DNA of 17,324 nucleotides from SVEL01 sp017381055 (GTDB lineage: Bacteria; Bacillota; Clostridia; Lachnospirales; Lachnospiraceae), in assembly GCA_036307185.1 (NCBI GenBank), contig JAXJYC010000031.1:1-17324 (forward strand), written 5' to 3'. Shown here in pieces: positions 1 to 7,256 of this stretch (position 1 is the stretch's first letter; the number at the start of each line of letters is the position of its first letter). Below the pieces are notes generated by a model. The model searched no databases. It was not told the origin of the DNA and worked only from the letters and a program-made list of their open reading frames with translations. Both the position numbers and the translations under genes were made by a program.

Positions 1-118
1 CCTCTATATTTGATACTTATATTTTACCAAATATCAGAATGACTTGCTATATTGTGTTAAGTTTTCAAGGTACAAATTTATATCAAAGGTTAATGACCTT
101 TTGACACCTTAATCTTTA
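1..118. other. Left-edge intergenic region with rRNA-spacer-like text
   Basis: No coding region is visible here. Read on the minus strand, positions about 60-75 give GTACCTTGAAAACTTAAC, which resembles the TTGAAAAC-type sequences of Bacillota rRNA-operon spacers and 23S processing stems; this is recall, not an alignment. Positions 83-104 can form an imperfect hairpin (TCAAAGGT pairing with ACCTTTTGA, one bulged base) just past the stop of the large surface-protein gene. It lacks a proper T-run, so it is at best a weak terminator. Positions 93-107 are one copy of a dispersed 15-bp motif annotated separately. Confidence 0.35.
93..107 (-). repeat. Dispersed motif GTGTCAAAAGGTCAT, copy 1
   Basis: On the minus strand these bases read GTGTCAAAAGGTCAT. 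The same 15-mer occurs exactly at 11118-11132 (minus) and 12522-12536 (plus). This copy lies about 12 bp past the stop codon of the surface-protein gene. A flanking TAAAGATT is shared with the 12522 copy, with a one-base shift in the junction. It also forms one arm of the weak hairpin at 83-104. Its function is unknown. Confidence 0.6.
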
Positions 119-3100
119 TTAGTTTAATGCTCTCTTTTTGTTATAAGCTACAACCATAGCTCCAACTGCTGAGATAAGTAATACCGCAATGTAAGCTGCA
201 TAATTAGAAGCATCACCTGTCTTAGTATTACCTGCATCAAATGGTGTATCAAGGTCGATATCTTCTTCCTCTTCTGTTCCTGATGCGAATGGTGTATCAA
301 TTTCAAGGTCTTCCTCTTCTTCATCATCTACATCATTATTGTCTTCCTCTACACCTGGTGCAAAAGGAGTGTCAATTTCAATATCTTCCTCTTCTTCTAC
401 AACGATTTCACTTGTTGTACCTTCGAATACCATATCTTGCTTAACAATTAATTCGCCCTCTACATCAGTTACAAGCTCAAAACCTGAGAACTCATAACCT
501 TCTGAAACTTCATATGTGCTAGCTGGAACTTCTGAACCATACTCTACTGTAAACTGGTCAACAACTTCACCATCTACCTTATATGTTACTGTAAATTCCT
601 TAAGCTTTGTTGTACCATTAATTACGATTGTTTCTGTTACTGTCTCAGGAACATTATCCCAACCGCTGAACTCATAACCTTCTTCTGGTGTGTACTCGAA
701 AACTGGAACAGCATCACCATATACTAAACCTTCTTCTCTATGTACAAGCTTTCCATCAACTTTATACAATACACCAAAATTCTTTAACCATGTTTCGCCA
801 ATGATTTCTACATCCTCTGTAATGTAATCAATCTTACCACTTATAACCTTCCAATCACTGAACTCCTCAGCCTTAGCATCAGCTGGTGAAGGAAGTAACT
901 TTATAAATCCACCATAGTTAACAATAATATCTTCATCATTGTACTTTTGTCCATTTAAGTAGTATGTTACCTTAAATGTCTTAATGCTAGTTTCAGCAGA
1001 AATAACGATATCCATATCAATAGCATTAACATTTGCATCTTCTGTCTCTAAAGTCCAATCAGAAATATTCATGCTCTTATCAAGCTCTTTGTATACATAC
1101 TTTGCATAATCACTTACATTTGTGCCTTCATCTACTGTCCACTGAGCAACCTGCTTATCATCTACCATATATGTTACTGTATATAATTTAGTCCAATTAG
1201 ATGTAAATACGATATTCTCAGTTGCTACCTTGATTTCATCTCCAGCCTTATATGTCTTACCATTGTATGACCAGCCATCGAATCTATAGCCCGCTCTTTC
1301 AAGGTTCTCCTTTACCACTACAGTATCATCCATTGTATATACGATTTCATCAACTGGAACTTCTACTCCAGCCTCATCCTTATAAGTAACATTATACACT
1401 ATCTTCTTATATTCAACTGTAACTTCTACCTTTTCGTATGGCATAACACCTGTTACAACTGAGTCATTTGCATTTAATAATTCATAGCCCTTAATTTCAG
1501 GCGATTCCACCTTATATTCCTCTGTAGCTGCCACAGAAACTGTCTTGCTATCGCAAAGTTTGTTTCCTAATTCATCTACGTAATTAACTACTACGTCATA
1601 CTTTTGACCAACGATGATACCATCAATATGCCACTTTTCATCTGCTGTATTCTTACTAACAGCCTTAATTACATACCACTTAATATATTCGCCTTCATTA
1701 AGTTCAATACCAAAATCTTCTGCACTTGGCGCTGTATGAATAATCTGTGCAACCTTTTCATCATCATTAGTAACTGCTGTAAATGACTTAAGCGAACCTG
1801 CAACACCTGTTGAATAATCGTCTGAAGAATAATTACCTGGCTCTGCCTTTTGCTCTAAACCTCTATTTAATACAAAGAATAAAATCTTAACTGGCTTTTC
1901 TTTATAAGTTGCCTTAAATGTCATATTCTGAGTAACACCATTTTTTAAATCTTCAGTAGTGTAATCACCCTCTGCTACCCACTCAACAAATTCAAACTTA
2001 CTCCATGAAGCTGCATCTTCATTATTCTCAGTCTTAACATCAGCCTTAGATGGTTTAGCTGGTATCTCACCAAAATCACCATAGTTATACTCTGCTTTTA
2101 AATCTTCCTGACCATTGTCAAATTTAAATGTAACTACAAACTTTTTAATAGTTGTTGTTCCTTCAAATACAAGATCCTGCTGTACAACTGTTGGGTCTTC
2201 TACTTCTGTTACAAGTTTAAAGCCTGAGAAATCAACTTTTTCTGATGGTTCGTATTCAAAATTAGGAATCTTTGAACCATAAGCCACCCCATTAAATGTC
2301 TCAACAATCTCGCCATTTACCTTGTAAGTTACAGAAAATTGCTTAGTGCTTATAGAACCTACAATTACTACATCTTCTCTAATATTTTCTAAGCTTCCTG
2401 AAATAACTTCCCAACCAGAGAAATTCTGTGATTCATCAGCTGGAGAGCCCATCAATTCTTTTGTCTCTCCATATTTAGCTGTTTCTGTATAATAATCATC
2501 ACCATTTAATTTGTATGTTATCTTAAATGTCTTTGGGCTTGTTTTTGCCGATACAACCATATCCTTATTAATCGATTTAAGATTAACATTTCTAGTCTCT
2601 AATACCCATTCAGAAATATTCATATTTTCTGGAAGTTCTGCATATTCATAATCCGCGTAATTACTTACGTTTGTTTTCTCATCTACTACTCTAGTATATA
2701 CTACTGTTTCATCAACAACATACTTTATCTTGTATGCCTTAACCCAATCTGCCTTAAGTTCTATATTTGATTTACCAACTGTAAGCTTTTCACCAACTAA
2801 ACTATTCTTGTATAACCAACCCTTGAATCTATATCCTTCTTTTGTTGGCTCAACTTTTGATACTAAAACTTCATCGCCTTCTTTATAAGCAGTATTGTCA
2901 GTTGGAAGATCTTTTACATCCTTGTCTCCTGTATATGTTACATAATATAACTTTGCCCATACAGGTGTAAGTGTTACGCTTTCATTTACCACAAAGCTCT
3001 CTCCAACCTTATATGTAGCTTTTCCATCTGTCCAGCCTACAAGGTCAAAACCATTTTTTGTTATATCTTTTTTTACTACTGTATAATCTTCACCAGCTAC

Positions 3101-3664
3101 AACTGTATCTGTGCCAAAATTAGTTCTTCCATTCTTATATGTTACAGTGCATTCCTTGATTAAATCTGCTTTTGTTATATTAAGCTTTAAATCAAGACCT
3201 GACTTATCATCACAAAAATTATTTATGCAATACTCATAATATGACTTTCCTGAATTCATGAAATTATCAGTATTAACAATATCCATCTTAATTTTCTCGC
3301 CACTTGTTAATGTAGCTTCTATATAAAATTTTGTACTATCTGTAAATTTATATTTAGAATCTGATTCATATTCTTCACCAATCTTGCCGTGCGAATACTC
3401 ATTTGGTAATTCTACTTTTTGCTTATTATTATTATCATCGTAATACCAAAGTTCTGGTTTTGATGCTAATGTATATTTGTCATCGGCTGACTCCTTACCA
3501 ATAGATACATGGCTATATGTTTTTTCGTTATTTTCATCATCATTATCATAGCCTGGCCATGGCCACCAGCCTCCCCAGTTCGGTGCAGCAAATACATTTG
3601 TCATAGTACCAAGTACCATAACCATTGCCAATATAACCGCTGTTATTCTTCTTAATTTTTTCAT
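119..3664 (-). CDS. Modular InlB-B/MucBP-repeat surface protein with C-terminal sorting signal
   Basis: This 1181-residue protein is exported and probably wall-anchored, likely an adhesin or surface-layer component. Residues 1-26 are a signal peptide (KKLRR, hydrophobic core, cleavage near VFA/AP), followed by a Trp/Gly-rich start (NWGGWWPWPG). Residues 172-588 hold six modules of about 60-80 residues built on VTYxxxG...GxxFxGW, the Listeria-Bacteroides (InlB B-repeat) pattern. Residues 597-688 are unlike the rest. Residues 689-754 look MucBP-like (VVNYVDELGNKL). Residues 755-1086 hold five more modules that repeat the order of the first block. An acidic stalk with three (I/L)DTPF units spans 1088-1145. 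NTKTGD (1146-1151), a hydrophobic segment and KKR end the protein like a sortase substrate, but without the usual proline. AAGGAG lies only 3 nt before the ATG. An upstream promoter is only tentative. No catalytic domain is seen, and the ligand is unknown. Confidence 0.85.
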   Translation of the reverse strand: MKKLRRITAVILAMVMVLGTMTNVFAAPNWGGWWPWPGYDNDDENNEKTYSHVSIGKESADDKYTLASKPELWYYDDNNNKQKVELPNEYSHGKIGEEYESDSKYKFTDSTKFYIEATLTSGEKIKMDIVNTDNFMNSGKSYYEYCINNFCDDKSGLDLKLNITKADLIKECTVTYKNGRTNFGTDTVVAGEDYTVVKKDITKNGFDLVGWTDGKATYKVGESFVVNESVTLTPVWAKLYYVTYTGDKDVKDLPTDNTAYKEGDEVLVSKVEPTKEGYRFKGWLYKNSLVGEKLTVGKSNIELKADWVKAYKIKYVVDETVVYTRVVDEKTNVSNYADYEYAELPENMNISEWVLETRNVNLKSINKDMVVSAKTSPKTFKITYKLNGDDYYTETAKYGETKELMGSPADESQNFSGWEVISGSLENIREDVVIVGSISTKQFSVTYKVNGEIVETFNGVAYGSKIPNFEYEPSEKVDFSGFKLVTEVEDPTVVQQDLVFEGTTTIKKFVVTFKFDNGQEDLKAEYNYGDFGEIPAKPSKADVKTENNEDAASWSKFEFVEWVAEGDYTTEDLKNGVTQNMTFKATYKEKPVKILFFVLNRGLEQKAEPGNYSSDDYSTGVAGSLKSFTAVTNDDEKVAQIIHTAPSAEDFGIELNEGEYIKWYVIKAVSKNTADEKWHIDGIIVGQKYDVVVNYVDELGNKLCDSKTVSVAATEEYKVESPEIKGYELLNANDSVVTGVMPYEKVEVTVEYKKIVYNVTYKDEAGVEVPVDEIVYTMDDTVVVKENLERAGYRFDGWSYNGKTYKAGDEIKVATENIVFTSNWTKLYTVTYMVDDKQVAQWTVDEGTNVSDYAKYVYKELDKSMNISDWTLETEDANVNAIDMDIVISAETSIKTFKVTYYLNGQKYNDEDIIVNYGGFIKLLPSPADAKAEEFSDWKVISGKIDYITEDVEIIGETWLKNFGVLYKVDGKLVHREEGLVYGDAVPVFEYTPEEGYEFSGWDNVPETVTETIVINGTTKLKEFTVTYKVDGEVVDQFTVEYGSEVPASTYEVSEGYEFSGFELVTDVEGELIVKQDMVFEGTTSEIVVEEEEDIEIDTPFAPGVEEDNNDVDDEEEEDLEIDTPFASGTEEEEDIDLDTPFDAGNTKTGDASNYAAYIAVLLISAVGAMVVAYNKKRALN

Positions 3665-3726
3665 ATTCTCCTTGTAAGTATAATCACCATTGAGCTCATC
3701 TTACAACATAGTACTTTTTTCCCATA

Positions 3727-3743
3727 CCCCCAAAAAAAGGGGG
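3727..3743 (-). other. C5-T7-G5 hairpin in surface-gene leader
   Basis: The plus strand reads five C, seven A, five G, so the minus-strand transcript could form a five-GC-pair hairpin with a U7 loop. It lies about 63 bp upstream of the surface-protein start codon. It has no T-run after it, so it is not a terminator for minus transcription. It could be a 5'-leader hairpin or a slippage-prone homopolymer tract; which one cannot be told from one sequence. Confidence 0.4.
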
Positions 3744-3754
3744 ATTAGGTAGGG

Positions 3755-3784
3755 ATAATAATAAGAAGTATGAAAATACAACAA
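3755..3784 (-). promoter_or_regulatory. Tentative promoter of the surface-protein gene
   Basis: On the minus strand TTGTTG (3779-3784) and TATTAT (3755-3760) are separated by 18 bp. The -35 overlaps the T-run of the SRP RNA terminator. Transcription would start near 3748 and give a leader of about 84 nt carrying the C5-T7-G5 hairpin. The -35 match is poor, so confidence is low. Confidence 0.3.
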
Positions 3785-3810
3785 AAAAAGTAAAGTCACA
3801 TAGACTTTAC
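3783..3810 (-). terminator. Rho-independent terminator of the SRP RNA gene
   Basis: On the minus strand GTAAAGTC (3810-3803), a five-base loop and GACTTTAC (3797-3790) form a perfect 8-bp stem followed by seven T (3789-3783). It lies about 20 nt past the SRP RNA closing helix and before the surface-protein gene. Confidence 0.9.
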
Positions 3811-3829
3811 CTCAAATTATTACCTATTT

Positions 3830-4096
3830 TAAACCACGCATCTGCCGTTGTGTACTGTTCACAGACGTTACTCTTGCAGTTAACTCAGTCCCGGTGACCT
3901 TACGGCACATGAAAGGTCTCTCTTAGTGCTGCTCCATTCCTGACCTGACACGGTTCGAAAGTTCTCATTGCGCAAGACCAAGACGTCAACGCCACTTACA
4001 AAAGGCAGCTCTACAAGCAAATACCCGAAGGCAGATATCACTTCTGCTAAAGCGGATTGCAGATACAGGGCACCGCTAACTCCCCAGCTGCGTGGA
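3830..4096 (-). ncRNA. ffs: Signal recognition particle RNA, large bacterial form with Alu domain
   Basis: This RNA is the scaffold of the signal recognition particle, which binds Ffh and targets signal peptides to the membrane. Read on the minus strand, the Alu-domain text GGGGAGTTAGCGGTGCCCTG and a CAATCCGCTTTAGC stretch open the molecule. A GTCAGGTCAGGAATGGAGCA stretch matches the helix-8 Ffh-binding core, where the usual form is GTCAGGTCCGGAAGGAAGCA. GTGCCG and AACTGCAAGAGTAACG follow near the 3' side. The ends pair perfectly: CCACGCA (4095-4089) with TGCGTGG (3840-3834). Total length of about 265 nt matches the Bacillus/Clostridium 6S-like scRNA. It has its own promoter and terminator and sits 3' of tadA, a common Bacillota arrangement, though dnaX does not follow here. 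Confidence 0.95.
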
Positions 4097-4102
4097 AACT
4101 TA

Positions 4103-4131
4103 ATTATATATTAAGAATCCGCCTATGTCAA
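4103..4131 (-). promoter_or_regulatory. Consensus promoter of the SRP RNA gene
   Basis: On the minus strand TTGACA (4131-4126) is followed by exactly 17 bp and then TATAAT (4108-4103), a perfect match to the housekeeping sigma consensus. The expected start at about 4096 coincides with the first base of the SRP RNA closing helix. The -35 box begins only 9 bp past the tadA stop codon. Confidence 0.93.
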
Positions 4132-4140
4132 CCTTAAACA

Positions 4141-4626
4141 CTATACCTTAAGTCGCTTCTTTTTCTCTCGCATTTCTTTAAAATAACTTGTAAGCATTCC
4201 CGAACACTCCTCATGCAAGATATCTTGCACAAATTCCACCTGATGATTGAACTGTGGCACATCCAATAGATTAAGTATTGATCCTGCACATCCTGCCTTT
4301 GGATTCATACATCCTGCATACACTTTCTTTATACGAGATTGAACGATTGCCCCTGCACACATCTGGCATGGTTCTAACGTAATATACATTTCGCAATCAT
4401 CTAGTCGCCAATCTCCTAATTTCTTAGATGCCTTCTTTATAGCATTAAGCTCCGCATGGGACAATGTATTCTTGTCTGTTACTCTTCTATTATAACCTCT
4501 ACCGATTATTTTATCTTCATATACTATTACACAACCGATAGGCACCTCGTTTAGAGCATACGCCTTTTTCGCCTGCTTAATAGCTTCTTTCATATACTTT
4601 TCTTCTCTAGTCAATCTTAACGCCAC
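4141..4626 (-). CDS. tadA: tRNA-specific adenosine deaminase TadA
   Basis: TadA deaminates A34 to inosine in the anticodon of tRNA-Arg(ACG), allowing decoding of CGN codons. The 161-residue protein has the zinc-dependent cytidine/deoxycytidylate deaminase fold: the HAE motif at 57-59 (zinc ligand and proton-shuttling glutamate) and PCxxC at 86-90 (two cysteine ligands). EVPIGCVIV (27-35) and the end FKEMREKKK are also typical of TadA rather than of free-base deaminases. Length is normal. The start is GTG at 4626, chosen because GGAGG lies 9 nt upstream (4640-4636) and because family members begin with the corresponding 'TREEKYMKEAI' segment; the next ATG would remove it. It is the last gene of a minus-strand operon after a GNAT acetyltransferase (18-bp gap) and is followed by the SRP RNA. 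Confidence 0.95.
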   Translation of the reverse strand: MALRLTREEKYMKEAIKQAKKAYALNEVPIGCVIVYEDKIIGRGYNRRVTDKNTLSHAELNAIKKASKKLGDWRLDDCEMYITLEPCQMCAGAIVQSRIKKVYAGCMNPKAGCAGSILNLLDVPQFNHQVEFVQDILHEECSGMLTSYFKEMREKKKRLKV

Positions 4627-4644
4627 TTATCTGCGCCTCCGTTC

Positions 4645-5202
4645 CTAACACTCTTCATATGGATTTAAAAGCCCATATAGCCGATGAGTTTCCCACACTC
4701 CATTTACTTTAAGGTTCTTCTCACACAATCCCTCTAGAGAAAATCCAACAGCTTCCAACAATTCTATAGAAGGCATATTCCCCTCCATAACATATGCGAT
4801 AAGTTTATGAAGTTTAATCTCTTCAAATATTTCCTCTATCACTGCTCTAAGAGCTTCCCTAGCATATCCTTTATGCCAATAGTCCTTATCAAACTTATAT
4901 CCCATAGTACCACAACAATATGGCTCTCCTATTATACTTCCACAGGACACTGTTCCTATTACAACCGACGGATCATCCTTTAGAAACACATAATACCTTA
5001 CATATCGATTGTTTAAAGTAGCTGTATACTCCTGAGCCAAAATACTTTTCTGGTACATAGGTGTATAATATAATGGCGGCCTGGCCATCTCATATTTTTC
5101 AAATATATCTTTCCCCTTGCACAAAAAACTCAGCACCATATCACAGCTGCTTTCATCCAATGCTCTAAGTATTAATCTATCTGTTTCTACACAAACCTTC
5201 AT
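4645..5202 (-). CDS. GNAT N-acetyltransferase, RimJ/RimL-like
   Basis: This 185-residue protein matches the GCN5-related acetyltransferases of the RimJ/RimL subgroup, which use acetyl-CoA to acetylate N-termini or small molecules. It opens with ETDRLILRAL, the typical first strand of this subgroup. It has GTMGYKFDKDYWHKGYAREA (98-117), where HKGYA is the pyrophosphate-binding R/Q-x-x-G-x-A loop with lysine in place of the first residue. It ends with EGNMPSIELLEAVGF (140-154), the conserved N-x-x-S-x-x-x-x-x-x-x-G-F helix-strand. The substrate cannot be inferred. The ATG follows the upstream stop codon by 2 nt with no strong Shine-Dalgarno, so translation is probably coupled to the HD-GYP-like gene. 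It precedes tadA in the same operon. Confidence 0.85.
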   Translation of the reverse strand: MKVCVETDRLILRALDESSCDMVLSFLCKGKDIFEKYEMARPPLYYTPMYQKSILAQEYTATLNNRYVRYYVFLKDDPSVVIGTVSCGSIIGEPYCCGTMGYKFDKDYWHKGYAREALRAVIEEIFEEIKLHKLIAYVMEGNMPSIELLEAVGFSLEGLCEKNLKVNGVWETHRLYGLLNPYEEC

Positions 5203-5204
5203 AA

Positions 5205-6305
5205 CTAACTATTATACTTTCTTAAATACTCATTAATTATCTCTTGATCTATCTTAATTCGCTTATCCATAGTCTTCATAATATCTTTTATCTGAAGGAC
5301 ACTTCTAACTGTTTCCTTATCAAAGTCATACAACTGGTTATCATTAAAACACAATACCAGTGGACGTAATACATTTTCTTCATTTCCACGAATAACAAGA
5401 CCTGAATGTGTATTACTAAACTCAACACATATTCCTGGATATAATATCTTCATACTATCTATAAGCGCTGCAACTATATTTACATCATATATTTCAGTAT
5501 TGGCTAAAAATTCTCTTATAGCAACTATATCCGAGCATGGTTCCTTACCTATCTTCATAGATGTCATATCATCATATATCTCTGCAATTTGAAGAATTCT
5601 CGCGCATTCCTTATATTGTTTATCATTAGCCTTGATTTTTGCATTATTTTGAAGAGTGTACTTCTGCTTTAGTATCTCCTTTACATTATCATTAAAGAAC
5701 TCTAACTCCTGAAGATATCTATCACCCTTAGCCTCACTTAAAGCTATTATTTTTCTATCGTCTTCTGAAAGAACCTTCTTCTCTATAATCTCCTGTGGAA
5801 TATATAACTTTCCTATATCATGAATAAGGGCTGCATATACCATATCCTTCATATCTTCCACACTAATGCGGAGACGAGCACCCATAAGTGCCGAAAGAAC
5901 AGCCACATTTATACTGTGCTTATATACATAATCATCACAGCTTCTCAAATTCTGCACAAAATTTACCTTATTCGAGCGCTTAGCGTATCTTTTTACAACG
6001 CTTTTAATAAGCCCCTGCATATTAGTTGGCTTCTTACCCGCCTTTAAGCTTTCCATATCTTCCTTCAAACCAAACACACCCATAGTCTGAAATCTTTCGA
6101 AATCAATATCATCCTGTGTCATTGGCGGTAATGGTTCTGCTGGCTCCAATATATATATTCCTATTAACTTAAAGTTCTTTATACTATTAATACCCTGACT
6201 TGTAAGCTTAGTATCTCTATCATATAACAAAACACCATTCTTATTATATATAGGCTTAGCCAATCTCATTCCTTTAGTCAGATCATCAACTCTTACAAAT
6301 CGCAT
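5205..6305 (-). CDS. Degenerate HD-GYP domain protein
   Basis: This 366-residue protein looks like a cytoplasmic member of the HD-GYP family, whose active members hydrolyse cyclic di-GMP. Residues 1-50 match the short N-terminal segment often found before HD-GYP (VDDLTKGMRLAKPIYNKNG, then LL..T.LT..GI). The HD core is at about 120-265: YKHSINVAVLS (H130) and HDIGKLYIPQEI (H162-D163) are intact. The later signature is missing. The expected HHExxDGxGYP segment is replaced by KQKYTLQNNAKIKAND (213-228), the HPxxG histidine is absent (SEAKGD, 190-195), and ADxxDAlts reads AEIYDDMTS. Fewer metal ligands suggest a non-catalytic or divergent enzyme, perhaps a sensor. It heads an operon with the GNAT and tadA genes. 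AAGGAG lies 9 nt before the ATG, and the promoter overlaps a palindrome at 6340-6360. Confidence 0.75.
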   Translation of the reverse strand: MRFVRVDDLTKGMRLAKPIYNKNGVLLYDRDTKLTSQGINSIKNFKLIGIYILEPAEPLPPMTQDDIDFERFQTMGVFGLKEDMESLKAGKKPTNMQGLIKSVVKRYAKRSNKVNFVQNLRSCDDYVYKHSINVAVLSALMGARLRISVEDMKDMVYAALIHDIGKLYIPQEIIEKKVLSEDDRKIIALSEAKGDRYLQELEFFNDNVKEILKQKYTLQNNAKIKANDKQYKECARILQIAEIYDDMTSMKIGKEPCSDIVAIREFLANTEIYDVNIVAALIDSMKILYPGICVEFSNTHSGLVIRGNEENVLRPLVLCFNDNQLYDFDKETVRSVLQIKDIMKTMDKRIKIDQEIINEYLRKYNS

Positions 6306-6339
6306 ACAACTTCACTCCTTCACGAAACTACATACTTAA

Positions 6340-6360
6340 ATGTATTCTATCACAATACAT
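6340..6360. promoter_or_regulatory. 7-7-7 inverted repeat overlapping the HD-GYP operon promoter
   Basis: ATGTATT (6340-6346), a 7-bp spacer and AATACAT (6354-6360) form a perfect inverted repeat. A minus-strand extended -10, TGA-TAGAAT (6352-6344), lies inside it, so a bound dimeric regulator would block the promoter. Upstream, GTGAAAT occurs twice (6373-6379 and 6384-6390), spaced 11 bp apart. The promoter has no good -35. No regulator is identified. Confidence 0.45.
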
Positions 6361-6395
6361 CCTCAAATAAAAGTGAAATCAACGTGAAATAAAAG

Positions 6396-7256
6396 TTAAT
6401 TCAAATATGTGAGCCAATACTTTTTGGGAGCATTTTGATTCCCATAATCATACGCTTCAAGAGTTGTCTCGAATCCAAATTTATTGGCATTGCTTTCTTC
6501 ATTTTCCCACGCAAAAGAAGGTACGCCTATAACATAACTTTCTCCATATTTGAAAAACAATATATGCTTATGAACATAATAACCCTCCATTAAAAATCTA
6601 TTGTTTGTCAATCTCCAATACTTTCGCGGTAACATAATCATTTGTTGCGGTTTCATCTTTACTACTTGCTGCATAACATTTTCTATAATCATAGGCGACT
6701 TAGCCATTCTATTATATGCTCGTTGTAATTGTTCATCTTCTACCTGATGCATTTTATCTTTATTCTTTTCCTTATCTTCCAATTTCTCTTTTCTCAAACA
6801 TTCAGCCGCATCCATTATTTTTTCTTCCTTAGAGGCAATACTCTCCACTGTTTCTTTAGGATAATAAATATTTTCTTCTTTCTTTTTCTCTTCTAAAAGC
6901 AATATAGCTTCCCTATCTCCATACCAGAGCACAATATATTTTTCCTGCCCACTCGCTATATATAATCCTTCCTCCTTTTCTCCTTGCAACCTTAATCGCA
7001 TCTGACCTCCACAGATTTTATCTTTTCTAATCAGATTTCCGACTGTACATCTGCACTTATTTTTATCCACATCATTATCTAAAAACAACTCTTTTATTTC
7101 ACAATCCCTTGTAATATCATAGGTTTCTTTAAAGCAAATATTTATAAGACGTTTACCATTTACCTCCTCGACTCTACAAAAACCTACATTTCCACACTTT
7201 CTATATAGATTTTCGTCGCCCCTATACCTGTATATGTACGCAATAATTCTTTGCAA
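6396..7256 (-). CDS. DUF6128-like protein of unknown function
   Basis: This 286-residue protein (from the TTG start) appears cytoplasmic; no signal peptide or membrane segment is seen. The N-terminal part (about 5-120) contains YIYRYRGDENLYRKCGNVGF and strand-rich text with several cysteines (CRCTVG, KICGG). A highly charged linker rich in Lys and Glu follows (about 122-180). The C-terminal domain (about 185-286) contains LPRKYWRLTNNRFLMEGYYV and YVIGVPSF, which I recall as the pattern of DUF6128, a domain found largely in Lachnospiraceae; no search was possible. The start was moved from ATG at 7274 to TTG at 7256 because the only good ribosome binding site, GGAGG at 7270-7266, is 9 nt before this TTG and lies inside the longer reading frame. 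It is the last gene after metG-tatD-rsmA and follows rsmA by about 50 bp. Its role is unknown. Confidence 0.65.
   Translation of the reverse strand: MQRIIAYIYRYRGDENLYRKCGNVGFCRVEEVNGKRLINICFKETYDITRDCEIKELFLDNDVDKNKCRCTVGNLIRKDKICGGQMRLRLQGEKEEGLYIASGQEKYIVLWYGDREAILLLEEKKKEENIYYPKETVESIASKEEKIMDAAECLRKEKLEDKEKNKDKMHQVEDEQLQRAYNRMAKSPMIIENVMQQVVKMKPQQMIMLPRKYWRLTNNRFLMEGYYVHKHILFFKYGESYVIGVPSFAWENEESNANKFGFETTLEAYDYGNQNAPKKYWLTYLN

Noticed and set aside
83..104. Hairpin past the surface-protein stop as a rho-independent terminator
   Set aside because: The stem is AT-rich with a bulge and is followed by TATAAATTT rather than a T-run.
241..444. 67-residue plus-strand frame antisense to the acidic stalk
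   Set aside because: A low-complexity complement of the Glu/Asp repeat codons.
172..3100. Repeated nucleotide segments in the large surface gene as a CRISPR array
   Set aside because: The repeats are diverged coding modules of 180-240 bp, not short identical repeats with uniform spacers.
3674..3705. TTGTAA-18-TATACT as promoter of the surface-protein gene
   Set aside because: The start would fall inside the ribosome binding site, leaving a leader of about 9 nt.
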